Shown here one piece after another: positions 54,137 to 62,817 of a stretch of DNA of 64,000 nt. The stretch covers positions 1 through 64,000 of the forward strand of contig JAJFJQ010000035.1 of assembly GCA_021773835.1 (NCBI GenBank), in the 5' to 3' direction. The notes below the pieces were generated by a model. The model was not told the origin of the DNA and did not search any database. It saw nothing but the letters and a program-made list of their open reading frames with translations. Origin of the DNA: Gammaproteobacteria bacterium. Lineage in GTDB: Bacteria; Pseudomonadota; Gammaproteobacteria; Ga0077536. Made by a program: the position numbers and the translations under genes. Every line of letters starts with the position of its first letter. The stretch's first letter is position 1.

Positions 54137-54904
54137 GTGAGTCAACGATTTGATGTGAGCGACCGTGTGGTCATTATCACTGGGGCGGGTCAGGGTATTG
54201 GGCGGGCGTTTGCGCATGCGTTTGCCGCCGCTGGCGCGATCCCGGTGATCGCCGAGCTCAATGCGGATGCGGGTGAAGCTGTCGCCGAAGCGATCCGTGA
54301 AACCGGCGCGCAGGCACTCGCGGTCGCAACGGATATCGGCGACGAGCAGTCGACGCTTGCGTTGGCGGCTGCGGTTCAAGAACGGTTCGGCCGCATTGAT
54401 GTGTTGATCAACAACGCGGGTATATTTTCGACGATCACAATGCGACCGTTCTCAGAGATCCCGCTGGCGGAATGGAACCAGGTCATGCACGTTAATGTAA
54501 CGGGCGTATTTTTGATGACCCGGGCGGTGGCACCCACTATGAAACAGCAAGGCTTTGGTCGCATTATCAACATCTCGTCTGCGGCGGTGACGATGGGGCG
54601 CCCCGGTTATCTGCACTACATCGCATCTAAGTCCGCACTTCTAGGGATGTCACGCAGCCTTGCGCATGAACTCGGCGGTGATGGCGTGACGGTCAACTCA
54701 TTGCTACCTGGGGCTACCGAAACCGAGATCGATCGTGCCACCGTCAGCCCCGAGCAAAGAAAGGCAATGCTTGCGATGCGCAGTGTTTCGCGTGCGGAGA
54801 CGCCTGAGGATCTAGTCGGTACGGCATTATTTTTGGCTAGCCCCGACAGTGCGTTTCTGACCGGGCAGTCGCTTACCGTGGATGGCGGCCTGACGCATCT
54901 TTGA
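54137..54904 (+). CDS. Short-chain dehydrogenase/reductase (SDR)
   Basis: A 255-residue NAD(P)-dependent SDR. The cofactor motif is TGAGQGIG, followed by NNAG, the catalytic Ser in INISSAA and the YxxxK pair in YLHYIASKSAL. The C-terminal GQSLTVDGGLTHL is standard. GTG 54137 has a GAGGAGG ribosome site; the in-frame ATG at 54092 lacks one. In context it could be a dihydrodiol or hydroxy-acid dehydrogenase in the pathway. The true substrate is unknown. Confidence 0.92.
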   Translation: MSQRFDVSDRVVIITGAGQGIGRAFAHAFAAAGAIPVIAELNADAGEAVAEAIRETGAQALAVATDIGDEQSTLALAAAVQERFGRIDVLINNAGIFSTITMRPFSEIPLAEWNQVMHVNVTGVFLMTRAVAPTMKQQGFGRIINISSAAVTMGRPGYLHYIASKSALLGMSRSLAHELGGDGVTVNSLLPGATETEIDRATVSPEQRKAMLAMRSVSRAETPEDLVGTALFLASPDSAFLTGQSLTVDGGLTHL

Positions 54905-54914
54905 GACGGATCAA

Positions 54915-55886
54915 GTGATCCCAAATCTGCATTACTGTGTTGTTGGGCTCTTGGTTCTTGTGGTGAATGTTGGCGCAGAAGAGTTTCAACTGTTATCGAG
55001 TTGGTCGCCCGCCTATGTCGGCCATGCAGAAATCGCCGGGCGTTTTGCCGACCAACTAACGCGTAGCTCGAACGGTGATATTACCGTACGCATTACCGGA
55101 CCCGGAGCGATCCCGCCGTTCGAGCAGCTGCAACCGGCTGCCGCGGGCTTGGTTGATTTTTTATTCACCCATGGCGCCTACCACATCGGTGAGAGTGGTA
55201 TCGGGATGGCGTTAAATGCAATCGATGGTGATCCGAAGGCATTACGGGCAAGTGGTATTTGGCAGGCCGTAGATGAACATTACCGCACGCTTGGCCTCAA
55301 GCTGCTGGCGTTGCCGAGCTCAGCGCGTGGCTATCACATGTTGCTAAAGGACGAAATCGGTACAGACTGTGATCTAAGCGGCCGCAAGATTAGAGGATCA
55401 CCTGCGTATCTCGGATTAATTCAATCGCTGGGCGCGACCCCAGTGGTGCTACCCGCGGGCGAAGTCTACGCGGCGCTCGAAAAGCACGTTGTCGACGGCG
55501 CAGCGTGGCCAGCAGCTGGGTCATTGCCGTTCCGCTGGTATGAGGTTACAGCACACTATTTACGCCCGACGTTTGGCGCAACCACGCATCAACTTTTCAT
55601 TAACCTACAACGTTTCGACGGGTTAAGTGTGGCCGTTCGGCAATTATTGCTTAGCGAAGGTGAAGTACTCGAACGCGATGTGCAGCGACGTTTCTACGAG
55701 CTTGTGACGATTGAAGAAGAAGCATTTAAGAAGTTTGGATTGACCGCCACCAGGCTCTGCGGTGAGCCTTTGGCGCAGTTGCCGCGGTATTGGTCGGACG
55801 GTAGTTGGTCGATGGCTATTGCGAAAACGCCGGTAATGGCCAAACGCCTATACGAGCTCGCAGTCGCGGCGGGAATGACTAAATGA
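54915..55886 (+). CDS. TRAP transporter substrate-binding protein, DctP type
   Basis: A 323-residue periplasmic binding protein starting at GTG 54915 with a signal peptide ending around NVGA. The phrases LLSSWSPAYVGHAEIAGRFADQL, GLVDFLFTHGAYH, DLSGRKIRGSPAY and GATPVVLPAGEVYAALEKHVVDGA mark DctP-type proteins that bind carboxylate ligands through an Arg salt bridge (the RG in KIRGSP). With the two following permease genes it forms a full TRAP system. Confidence 0.9.
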   Translation: MIPNLHYCVVGLLVLVVNVGAEEFQLLSSWSPAYVGHAEIAGRFADQLTRSSNGDITVRITGPGAIPPFEQLQPAAAGLVDFLFTHGAYHIGESGIGMALNAIDGDPKALRASGIWQAVDEHYRTLGLKLLALPSSARGYHMLLKDEIGTDCDLSGRKIRGSPAYLGLIQSLGATPVVLPAGEVYAALEKHVVDGAAWPAAGSLPFRWYEVTAHYLRPTFGATTHQLFINLQRFDGLSVAVRQLLLSEGEVLERDVQRRFYELVTIEEEAFKKFGLTATRLCGEPLAQLPRYWSDGSWSMAIAKTPVMAKRLYELAVAAGMTK

Positions 55887-55911
55887 CGCGGGTAGTTGGC
55901 AATATTGCCCA

Positions 55912-56427
55912 ATGAGACAACTCGAATTTATTCGTCGCCTTGCCAATGCCTTGACGACCGTCGGGGTCGCCGTTGCGAGCGGTGCATTGTGCGTTATCGT
56001 GGTTGCATATTGCTACGAAGTGGTGTCGCGCTACTTTTTTAATTATCCGACGCTCTGGGCCAGCGATCTCGTTGCCTTTCTTTTGTTCATTTCAATTTTT
56101 CTCATGATTCCAGAAGTGACTCGAAGCGGCGGGCATGTCAGTGTGACGCTACTTGGAGACCGACTTTCCGAACGCGCAAACGATCGGCTCCAAGCCTGGC
56201 TTGCCTTGCTGAGTGCTGTTGCGTGTTTTGCCGCAGCATGGATCAGCGGACTTGAAAACGTGCGCCAGTTTGTACATGAGATCACCACGGTCTCGGTTTA
56301 CCCGATCCCGAAATGGATCTTATCGTGCACGGTCACCTATGGTTTCGCGCTTTCCGGCACACATTTTCTCCTAATATTTTTATCTCCGGCGGCGATCCGG
56401 GATAGTAAGACAGGTGGATTCACGTGA
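55912..56427 (+). CDS. TRAP transporter small permease, DctQ type
   Basis: A 171-residue protein with four transmembrane helices (about 15-40, 50-68, 90-110 and 130-152). RRLANALTTVGVAVASGALC and YEVVSRYFFNYPTLWASDLVAF are typical of DctQ. It overlaps the next gene by four bases, a common TRAP arrangement. Confidence 0.92.
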   Translation: MRQLEFIRRLANALTTVGVAVASGALCVIVVAYCYEVVSRYFFNYPTLWASDLVAFLLFISIFLMIPEVTRSGGHVSVTLLGDRLSERANDRLQAWLALLSAVACFAAAWISGLENVRQFVHEITTVSVYPIPKWILSCTVTYGFALSGTHFLLIFLSPAAIRDSKTGGFT

Positions 56428-57737
56428 GCGGCGTCGTTCTTGTCATCGCCGCGATCGCATTGCTGTTGTGCCTGTTCGCGTTAGGTGTGCCAGTGGTTAT
56501 CGCATTTCTGTTGTGCGACCTACTCGGTCTCTTGTTGATTACTGGCAGTGCGGGCTTCGGCATGTTTGCCAACAGTATGTTTAACACCGGCACAATGGCC
56601 GCACTGGTTACGATCCCCTTATTTTTGTTGGTCGGCGAGATCCTCGCGCGCGGGCGGGCGATCGAGAAGATGTTTAGTTCGGTCGATACCTTGATCGGGC
56701 ATCTGCGTGGACGCCAATATGTGCTGGCGATCACACTCGCCACAATTTTTGGTGCCTTGTCCGGGACCGCGATGGGGGTCGCGGCGATGTTGGGCCGCTC
56801 GGTGCTCCCGGGCATGCGCGAGCGCAATTACGATGCGCGTTTATCGGCGGGTACGATCATGGCCGGCGCGTGTCTTGCGCCAATTATTCCACCGAGTGTG
56901 CTGGTCATTATTATCGGCACGATGGCCGGGGTCTCGATCGCGGGACTGATGGTCGCCGGCATCCTTCCAGGTTTACTGTTGGCGATCCTGTTTTTGGGCT
57001 ACATCTTGTTTCGGGTTCGTCGAGACCCGAGTCTTGCACCATCGAAAGAGGCGGAGCGAATAGGTTCAGTATCCGAGGTAACGGTTCTCAGTGCGCTGGC
57101 CCAGCTATTGCCCGTGAGCTTCGTGATCCTTTCGATCATGGGCTTGATTCTATTAGGCATCGCAACGCCGTCGGAAGCAGCGGCGACCGGCGTGCTCGGT
57201 GCGATCATCACGGTCGCCATCTATGGCGGACTGAGCTTCGAGATGTTGCGCGCCTCGTTTCGTGCGGCCGCTTACACCGCGGCGATGGTGCTGATCATCA
57301 TGGTCGCATCGAAAATCTTCGGCCAACTATTGGCGTTCACCGGCGCAACCGGGGCGATCACCGGGAGCATCGCGGGTCTCGGTTTGGCACCAGGCATCAT
57401 GTTGATCTTAATGCTCGGGCTGCCGTTTCTACTGTGTATGTTCATCGATCAAATCGCGCTGATGATGGTGATTATTCCGATCTATCGCCCGATTGTGGCG
57501 CAGCTCGGCTTCGACCCGATCTGGTTCTGGTTACTCTTCTTAATCAATATCACCGTCGGCGGTATGACCCCGCCCTTCGGGTATACGATTTTTGCACTAA
57601 AGGGTGTCGTGCGAGATATGTCGATCGCAGAGATGTATCAAGCGGCGTGGCCATTCGTTGGTCTTTTTGTATTTGCAGTGATTCTCTTCGCGCTATTTCC
57701 AAGCCTCGTGACCGTATTGCCACAAGCATTGTTATGA
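56424..57737 (+). CDS. TRAP transporter large permease, DctM type
   Basis: A 437-residue protein with about 12 transmembrane helices. ATIFGALSGTAMGVAAMLGRS, AGACLAPIIPPSVLVIIIG and GIATPSEAAATGVLGAI carry the sodium-binding and family motifs of DctM. It couples sodium import to solute import with DctP and DctQ. Likely cargo, from context, is an aromatic or other carboxylic acid. The system ends just before the element boundary at 57837. Confidence 0.94.
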   Translation: MSGVVLVIAAIALLLCLFALGVPVVIAFLLCDLLGLLLITGSAGFGMFANSMFNTGTMAALVTIPLFLLVGEILARGRAIEKMFSSVDTLIGHLRGRQYVLAITLATIFGALSGTAMGVAAMLGRSVLPGMRERNYDARLSAGTIMAGACLAPIIPPSVLVIIIGTMAGVSIAGLMVAGILPGLLLAILFLGYILFRVRRDPSLAPSKEAERIGSVSEVTVLSALAQLLPVSFVILSIMGLILLGIATPSEAAATGVLGAIITVAIYGGLSFEMLRASFRAAAYTAAMVLIIMVASKIFGQLLAFTGATGAITGSIAGLGLAPGIMLILMLGLPFLLCMFIDQIALMMVIIPIYRPIVAQLGFDPIWFWLLFLINITVGGMTPPFGYTIFALKGVVRDMSIAEMYQAAWPFVGLFVFAVILFALFPSLVTVLPQALL

Positions 57738-57796
57738 GGGAATCACGCCGGGTGCGAGTCTAGTTGCGCTACTAACGATGAAAATTGTTTGGTGCC

Positions 57797-57828
57797 GCGC
57801 GCTAGCGCGCCCAGTTGCGCTGCAGCGC
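57797..57828. terminator. Two short GC palindromes after the TRAP operon
   Basis: GCGCGCTAGCGCGC (57797-57810) is a perfect 14-bp palindrome and GCGCTGCAGCGC (57817-57828) is a perfect 12-bp palindrome. They end 8 bases before the tRNA-Leu fragment. They may terminate the TRAP operon or form structure next to the att site; no T-run is present. Confidence 0.4.
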
Positions 57829-57836
57829 TAGGGATT

Positions 57837-57895
57837 TGGTGCCGGGAGCGAGAATCGAACTCGCACACCCTTTCGGATACCAGATTTTGAGTCTG
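57837..57895 (-). other. att site: 3' fragment of a tRNA-Leu(CAA) gene
   Basis: Read on the minus strand this is the 3' part of a tRNA-Leu: anticodon loop CTCAAAA (anticodon CAA at 57887-57889), a class II variable arm, the T arm GCGAG-TTCGATTC-CTCGC, and the acceptor 3' strand ending CACCA (CCA encoded at 57837-57839). The similarity stops just 5' of the anticodon stem; the D arm and the 5' acceptor strand are missing. Tyrosine recombinases insert at tRNA 3' ends and duplicate this part, so it is the left att copy of the element; the intact tRNA should lie at the other end. Confidence 0.85.
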
Positions 57896-58072
57896 ATAAT
57901 TCAGGATTCCTGAAGATTCCCGGAAATACCTAATTGCTTGAAATTGGTTAGGAATGCCCGTTTACCTTTTCCTGAGATTCCTCTAAATTCTTGAGTATTC
58001 CGCACGAGGTGATTGCTATGTGATTGCTAGTCGGCAGCATTTCGTCTTTATCTTATCGCTGAGGGAAAGTCC

Positions 58073-59302
58073 GTGGCGACCGGCAAAATATCGAAAAGTA
58101 GCGTCAACAAACTTCGACCAGGCGAAAAGGACGAATTTCTCTGGGACGAGGATTTACACGGTTTTGGCGTGAAAGTGACGCGGGCGGGACGGATCGTCTA
58201 CCTCGCCCAGTACCGAATTGGTGGACGCAAGAGTCCCACCCGCCGCGTGACGCTCGGCGAACACGGTAAGTTGACCCCCGCCGAAGCCCGGGTCGAAGCC
58301 CGTAAGGTCCTCGGTAAAGCCGCCCTGATGGAGGATGTCGCCGAAACGCGTGCCAAGCTGCGCAGGCAGGGCACCGTATCCGATGTCGCGGACCGTTACC
58401 TGAAGGAGCACGTGGCCCGACACAACAAGCCCAGTACACAAGCAGAGGCCGGGCGGATTGTGGAAAAGCGTATCCGGCCGGATCTTGGCAAGCTTAAAAT
58501 CCAGGCTTTGACCCGAGCCAAAGCGAAAGAATGGCACCAGGAGATGCGAGACTCCCCGTATGAGGCGAACCGGGCCCTCGCGTACCTGTCGAAGATGATG
58601 TCTCTCGCTGCAGACGAGTGGGAGCTGATTCCGAACAATCCGTGTCGCGGGTTGAAGCGATTTCCCGAGAAAAAGCGGGAACGTTTTTTGACAGAAGAGG
58701 AGCTTACTGAGCTAGGCAAAGCCTTATCCCGATGCGAGAAAAGTAGTGCCGTCCCTGAAACGTTTTCAGGCGCGCTGAGATTGTTATCGATCACAGGCTG
58801 TCGCATGAGTGAAATCCTGAATCTCCGATGGGAGGACGTGGATAACGATCTATCCGCGCTGCGCCTAGCGGATGCGAAAACAGGACCGCGAGTCGTTCCG
58901 CTCGCCGGCGCCGCGCAGAAACTTCTCAGGAAATTGGACAGGACCGACGGGTGGGTATTTCCGGCCATCAAACACGATCTGCCAATGTCCCGACACGCGT
59001 TCCACCATTACTGGACGCGGGTAAAGAACGAGTCGGCATTGTCCAACATCCGCCCGCACGACCTCCGACATACGGCAGGCACCTATGCGGCGCAGGCAGG
59101 ATTTAACGCCTTCCATGTTCGGGATTATCTTGGACATCGCTCGCTCGCGATGAGTGGTCGTTATGTGGAACGCTCTGCCGATCCGATTCGAGCAACGGCT
59201 GATTCGGTCGGTACAAGGATCGCGAATGCGTTGGAGGGTAAACAAGCTGGACGTGTAATAGGCCTGAAACAGCGAAGAAAACCGTCCGGGAAGAAACCTT
59301 GA
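58073..59302 (+). CDS. Tyrosine integrase of the island
   Basis: A 409-residue phage-type integrase starting at GTG 58073. It has an N-terminal arm-binding domain with a DUF4102-like RKSPTRRVTLGEHGKLTPAEARVEA segment, a core-binding domain (about 105-185) and the catalytic domain with Arg in TGCRMSEIL, HxxR in PHDLRHTAGTYA, GH in LGHRSLAMSGRYV and Tyr in the last. It is 178 bp from the tRNA fragment, which is where integrase genes normally sit. It overlaps the next gene by four bases. Confidence 0.95.
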   Translation: MATGKISKSSVNKLRPGEKDEFLWDEDLHGFGVKVTRAGRIVYLAQYRIGGRKSPTRRVTLGEHGKLTPAEARVEARKVLGKAALMEDVAETRAKLRRQGTVSDVADRYLKEHVARHNKPSTQAEAGRIVEKRIRPDLGKLKIQALTRAKAKEWHQEMRDSPYEANRALAYLSKMMSLAADEWELIPNNPCRGLKRFPEKKRERFLTEEELTELGKALSRCEKSSAVPETFSGALRLLSITGCRMSEILNLRWEDVDNDLSALRLADAKTGPRVVPLAGAAQKLLRKLDRTDGWVFPAIKHDLPMSRHAFHHYWTRVKNESALSNIRPHDLRHTAGTYAAQAGFNAFHVRDYLGHRSLAMSGRYVERSADPIRATADSVGTRIANALEGKQAGRVIGLKQRRKPSGKKP

Positions 59303-60780
59303 AAGGCCCGGTCGACGCTTTCGACGAAGTTCATTGGAATTTAGCGCAGCTAGCTGCGTGGGTATGTCTGCGTGATCGGGAATTAGTTACCCAGCATTCG
59401 GATACGCGTGACGATAAGCCATCCGCTAGCCACGTCGCCGTCGCTCTGGCGTTGCGCCAAGGCTACGAGGAGACACGATGGGGCGTCGTGCTGAACCAAG
59501 TCATGCTCGCTCTACAGGAAGGCAAAATCGAGGCTTCCGGGGTTCGAGTCGGTACTAATGTGCGGGCAATAATCGACGCGCTCGATTGGGCGGATCTTGA
59601 TTTCAAATTTGATCCGGATCAGGCGATGGAAACAAATTCGAGCGGAATTTGGGAGCCGCGCTGGGAGAAACTGAAGTTCCGTCGGGCGGGCATTTTGGCC
59701 AACTGGCCCGAAATAGACGTTCATACCGCTACCGACGCGCCACCCGATATCAAAGTCAAAGAACTTCGCGCTTGGTTAAAACACGACTCCTGGACGGCCG
59801 CTGAGGCAATGCTGATTTTGCATGGCAAGGTACCGAGGGAGCCGTGGTTACAGAATGACGAGTTGGAGACTCATTTTCCGCAGGCGAAAGTTTATCTGAA
59901 CCGAGCGCTTCAGAGCGGAATCGTGGGCGAGCGAGTACGCGTCGATGGACGGGCTCAGTGGATTGATACACCTGTTCGCTGGTTGGACTGGGCAATTCAT
60001 AAAATTTCAATTCCAAAGCTCGTCCAGTCTGCGTTTCATGAGAACCGGTACGCTGCGACGCCTCGAGTCCATTATTTGCGGGCGAAAGCTCTCCTCCGAG
60101 AGAGACTTCAAGCTGGTCCTCAGGAAATAGCGATGTGGGTTTTCATGGAGGAGTTGATCGCTTGGCAAGGTCAGGAGCTCGGTTCGCAACGTTTCTATTT
60201 CGAATGGATGCCGGGAGACGACTACGATTATGTGAACCGTCTTATTGATACGGACTTCTCCAGCGACCAACTGAATCTATTTCAACCCCACGAACGGTGG
60301 CTGACCCATCGGGAATTGATCGAACGATGGGCCACCTCGATGACCCGCGATGAGGCGCTGAGCCTGATTCGGTCTCGAGCCAAAAGTGGCGATCTTGTAG
60401 TGGCGCACCCGCTCGCGGGCATACCCAGCGACGATGGCGAACCAGGGTTGGAGGACTGTCTCTTTTCTGCTGCGGACGCCGAACAGTTGCAGGCCGAATT
60501 TGGGGTACGACCGTCTGATAAAGGCACCAGCACACGAGAGCCTGCTGATGAAGAGCCAGTGTCGCCCGTAGGACTGATCTCGGCAGAAGTAAAATGCCGA
60601 AAATGGCTCGAACAGCTTATGGACGAGGGCGGCTCATCTCGGCAACCCAAACGAGCCTACCTCGCTGAAGCACAGCAAAAATTTTCGGGACTTTCGCAAC
60701 GCTCGTTCGACACCGCCTGGAAACAGGCGATTTCAAACACCGGGAATTCCCAATGGTCGAAACCAGGACGGAAATCCTAA
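59299..60780 (+). CDS. Unknown protein coupled to the integrase
   Basis: A 493-residue protein starting at TTG 59299, which overlaps the integrase stop (TTGA). It is soluble and helical, with many Trp residues: FDEVHWNLAQLAAWVCLRD near the start, EPRWEKLKF, a middle ELIAWQGQELG and, near 330, a possible winged-helix segment WLTHRELIERWATSMTRDEALS. The C-terminus RSFDTAWKQAISNTG then WSKPGRKS is a tail I recall from other integrase-linked proteins, where it resembles DNA-interacting modules. Function unknown; a role in excision, transfer or regulation is possible. Confidence 0.75.
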   Translation: MKGPVDAFDEVHWNLAQLAAWVCLRDRELVTQHSDTRDDKPSASHVAVALALRQGYEETRWGVVLNQVMLALQEGKIEASGVRVGTNVRAIIDALDWADLDFKFDPDQAMETNSSGIWEPRWEKLKFRRAGILANWPEIDVHTATDAPPDIKVKELRAWLKHDSWTAAEAMLILHGKVPREPWLQNDELETHFPQAKVYLNRALQSGIVGERVRVDGRAQWIDTPVRWLDWAIHKISIPKLVQSAFHENRYAATPRVHYLRAKALLRERLQAGPQEIAMWVFMEELIAWQGQELGSQRFYFEWMPGDDYDYVNRLIDTDFSSDQLNLFQPHERWLTHRELIERWATSMTRDEALSLIRSRAKSGDLVVAHPLAGIPSDDGEPGLEDCLFSAADAEQLQAEFGVRPSDKGTSTREPADEEPVSPVGLISAEVKCRKWLEQLMDEGGSSRQPKRAYLAEAQQKFSGLSQRSFDTAWKQAISNTGNSQWSKPGRKS

Positions 60781-60890
60781 CAGCGTATCGATACGCCAAT
60801 TAAATCGTGACGACTATTTAGGCGAGCCAAGTTCCTCCAGATTGCACGCTATACCGCAGGGTATGCGGGGAATTACGGAGCAACCTGGAG

Positions 60891-61100
60891 ATGATTACTG
60901 ACGAAACCAGCGGCAGCCGTTTGTCGACGGATGCCGCCGCGGACTACACGGGGCTCGGCCGCCAAACGCTCGCAAAGTTGCGTGTTTACGGTGGAGGACC
61001 CAGATTCATTAAGCTCGGGCGGCGTGTTGTTTACGACTCGCGCGACCTCGATTCCTGGATGGAGTCGCGCAAGCGGTCGTCCACTTCGGAAGGCGAGTAG
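60891..61100 (+). CDS. Excisionase/AlpA-type HTH protein
   Basis: A 69-residue winged-helix protein of the HTH_17 (MerR-like) class: RLSTDAAADYTGLGRQTLAKLRVYG, then GPRFIKLGRRVVYDSRDLDSWM. This is the usual shape of recombination directionality factors and AlpA-like regulators. It lies 16 bp upstream of the next HTH gene and is likely to regulate the element. Confidence 0.85.
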   Translation: MITDETSGSRLSTDAAADYTGLGRQTLAKLRVYGGGPRFIKLGRRVVYDSRDLDSWMESRKRSSTSEGE

Positions 61101-61116
61101 TATCGGACCTGCCGGC

Positions 61117-61560
61117 ATGGGCTCGCGCAAGCTGAATCCCCGCCTCGCCAAGATCCATCGGAACTATACGGTTGAGGAAGTTGCGAATCTGTACGGCATT
61201 CACCGCAATACCGTCAGGCAGTGGATCAAGCAGGGGTTACCCGTCATCGACGACAAACGGCCGGCGCTAATCCTCGGTCGCGATCTCTTCAGCTTCATCG
61301 ACGTCAAACGGAAGAAAAACAAACGGCGATGCCCGGATGGCTATTTGTACTGCCTTCGTTGCCGCGAACCCCGCCGACCGATCAACGATTCGGCGATATA
61401 CGTGCCAGCCACCGAGTGTAACGGGAACCTAATAGCCAACTGCAGCCAATGCGAAACGACCATGTATCGACGGGTGAATGCGGCTAGGTTGGACGCGGTC
61501 CGGGGAGATATTGAGATTCGCGCCGCGAAAAGCCCTTCACGTATATGTGCGCACGATTAA
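61117..61560 (+). CDS. HTH protein with a zinc-ribbon-like C-terminus
   Basis: A 147-residue protein from ATG 61117. An N-terminal HTH (YTVEEVANLYGIHRNTVRQWIKQG) is followed by IDDKRPALILGRDLFSFID, then a Cys-containing segment with YCLRCREP and later NCSQCETT, plus a single Cys between, which fits a four-Cys zinc ribbon. It is likely to bind DNA and to work with the recombinase encoded 39 bp downstream. Confidence 0.8.
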   Translation: MGSRKLNPRLAKIHRNYTVEEVANLYGIHRNTVRQWIKQGLPVIDDKRPALILGRDLFSFIDVKRKKNKRRCPDGYLYCLRCREPRRPINDSAIYVPATECNGNLIANCSQCETTMYRRVNAARLDAVRGDIEIRAAKSPSRICAHD

Positions 61561-61599
61561 CTCTCCCTAAACAGTGACTTCAACAAGGGCGACGGACGG

Positions 61600-62691
61600 A
61601 TGAAAAAACACAACGCGAGTAACGAACGTGTGAAGCGCCAGTATCTATGCTTCCTAAAAGAGGCTAAACGGCAAAGCGAGGCAACGATAGACAGCGTAGC
61701 GAAGGCATTCGCTAGGTTTGAGGAGCACACCGATTTTCGAGACTTCAAGCGGTTTCACCGTGAGCAAGCTATTTCGTTTAAGCGGCATCTCGCAGAAGTA
61801 CGAAGCTGCTCCACTAGCGGGAAATTGAGTAAATCGACTATGCACGCGACGCTCGCCCATTTGAAGCGGTTTTTCGAGTGGCTTGCCATGCAGCCTGGTT
61901 ATAAGTCGCGCGTTCAATATACGGATGCGGAATATTTCAATCTGTCAGAAAACGATACGCGGATCGCGACGGCGCGCCGGGAGCGGCCGTACCCAACACT
62001 AAAACAAGTGAAATCCACGCTCGCAGGAATGCCGCAAAATTCAGAAATCGAAAATAGAAACCGGGCGCTCGTTGCGTTTTCGTTATTAACGGGTGCGCGC
62101 GACAGTGCAATCGCGTCGGCCAAATTGAAACATGTCGATATAGAGCAGCGGTTGTTTTTCCAGGATGCCCGTGACGTAAAGACGAAATTCAGGAAGAGCT
62201 TTCCGACGTACTTTTTCCCGGTGGGCGACGAAGTGCTCAAGGTCTTCGACGATTGGTTGGACTACCTCCGACGCGTGAAGCTGTATGTGAACGAGGACCC
62301 GCTATTCCCATCGACCAATATCGTCGTGAATGAAAATCAGCGCTTCGAGCCCGGAGGGATCAGTCGGGAACATTGGAAAAATACGTCGGCGATTCGAAAA
62401 ATATTTCGCGCGTCGTTTGAAGCGGTCAATCTCCCGTATTTCAACCCGCATAGCATTCGTAAAACCTTGGTCGAATTCGGGTCAAAAGTCTGTCAAACGC
62501 CGCAAGAGTTTAAGGCCTGGAGTCAGAATCTCGGCCACGAAGGCGTTTTGACTACGTTCGATAGTTACGGATATGTAAACGATAGAGATCAACGGGAGAT
62601 CATTCTCGGGTTAGATCCGCAGCGTAGTAAGGAAACGTTGGATATCGAACGCATTGCGGAGGCGGTTGCGCGACAACTTAAGCATGGGTAG
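61600..62691 (+). CDS. Second tyrosine recombinase
   Basis: A 363-residue recombinase of a type distinct from the first integrase. A SAM-like core-binding domain occupies about 10-100 (KRQSEATIDSVAKAFARFEEHT). The catalytic domain has Arg in LTGARDSAIASAKLKHVD, HxxR in FNPHSIRKTLVEFG, GH in NLGHEGVLTTFDSYG and Tyr just after. It lacks the DUF4102 arm-binding domain of the first. It follows the HTH/zinc-ribbon gene closely and may form a recombination module with it. Confidence 0.92.
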   Translation: MKKHNASNERVKRQYLCFLKEAKRQSEATIDSVAKAFARFEEHTDFRDFKRFHREQAISFKRHLAEVRSCSTSGKLSKSTMHATLAHLKRFFEWLAMQPGYKSRVQYTDAEYFNLSENDTRIATARRERPYPTLKQVKSTLAGMPQNSEIENRNRALVAFSLLTGARDSAIASAKLKHVDIEQRLFFQDARDVKTKFRKSFPTYFFPVGDEVLKVFDDWLDYLRRVKLYVNEDPLFPSTNIVVNENQRFEPGGISREHWKNTSAIRKIFRASFEAVNLPYFNPHSIRKTLVEFGSKVCQTPQEFKAWSQNLGHEGVLTTFDSYGYVNDRDQREIILGLDPQRSKETLDIERIAEAVARQLKHG

Positions 62692-62817
62692 CGAAAAGAT
62701 CAAATGCCCCACCTAAAGATACGCCGATTCAATCCAGTGCGCTCCGAATTACGTCATTATTTGTACGTGGCGTCGATCCTGATCGCCATCAAATTAACAA
62801 TTCGGAGGAAAGCAGTT

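Noticed and set aside
57837-57895. Complete tRNA-Leu gene
   Set aside because: The D arm, the 5' acceptor strand and part of the anticodon arm are missing, so it cannot fold as a tRNA; it is an att remnant.
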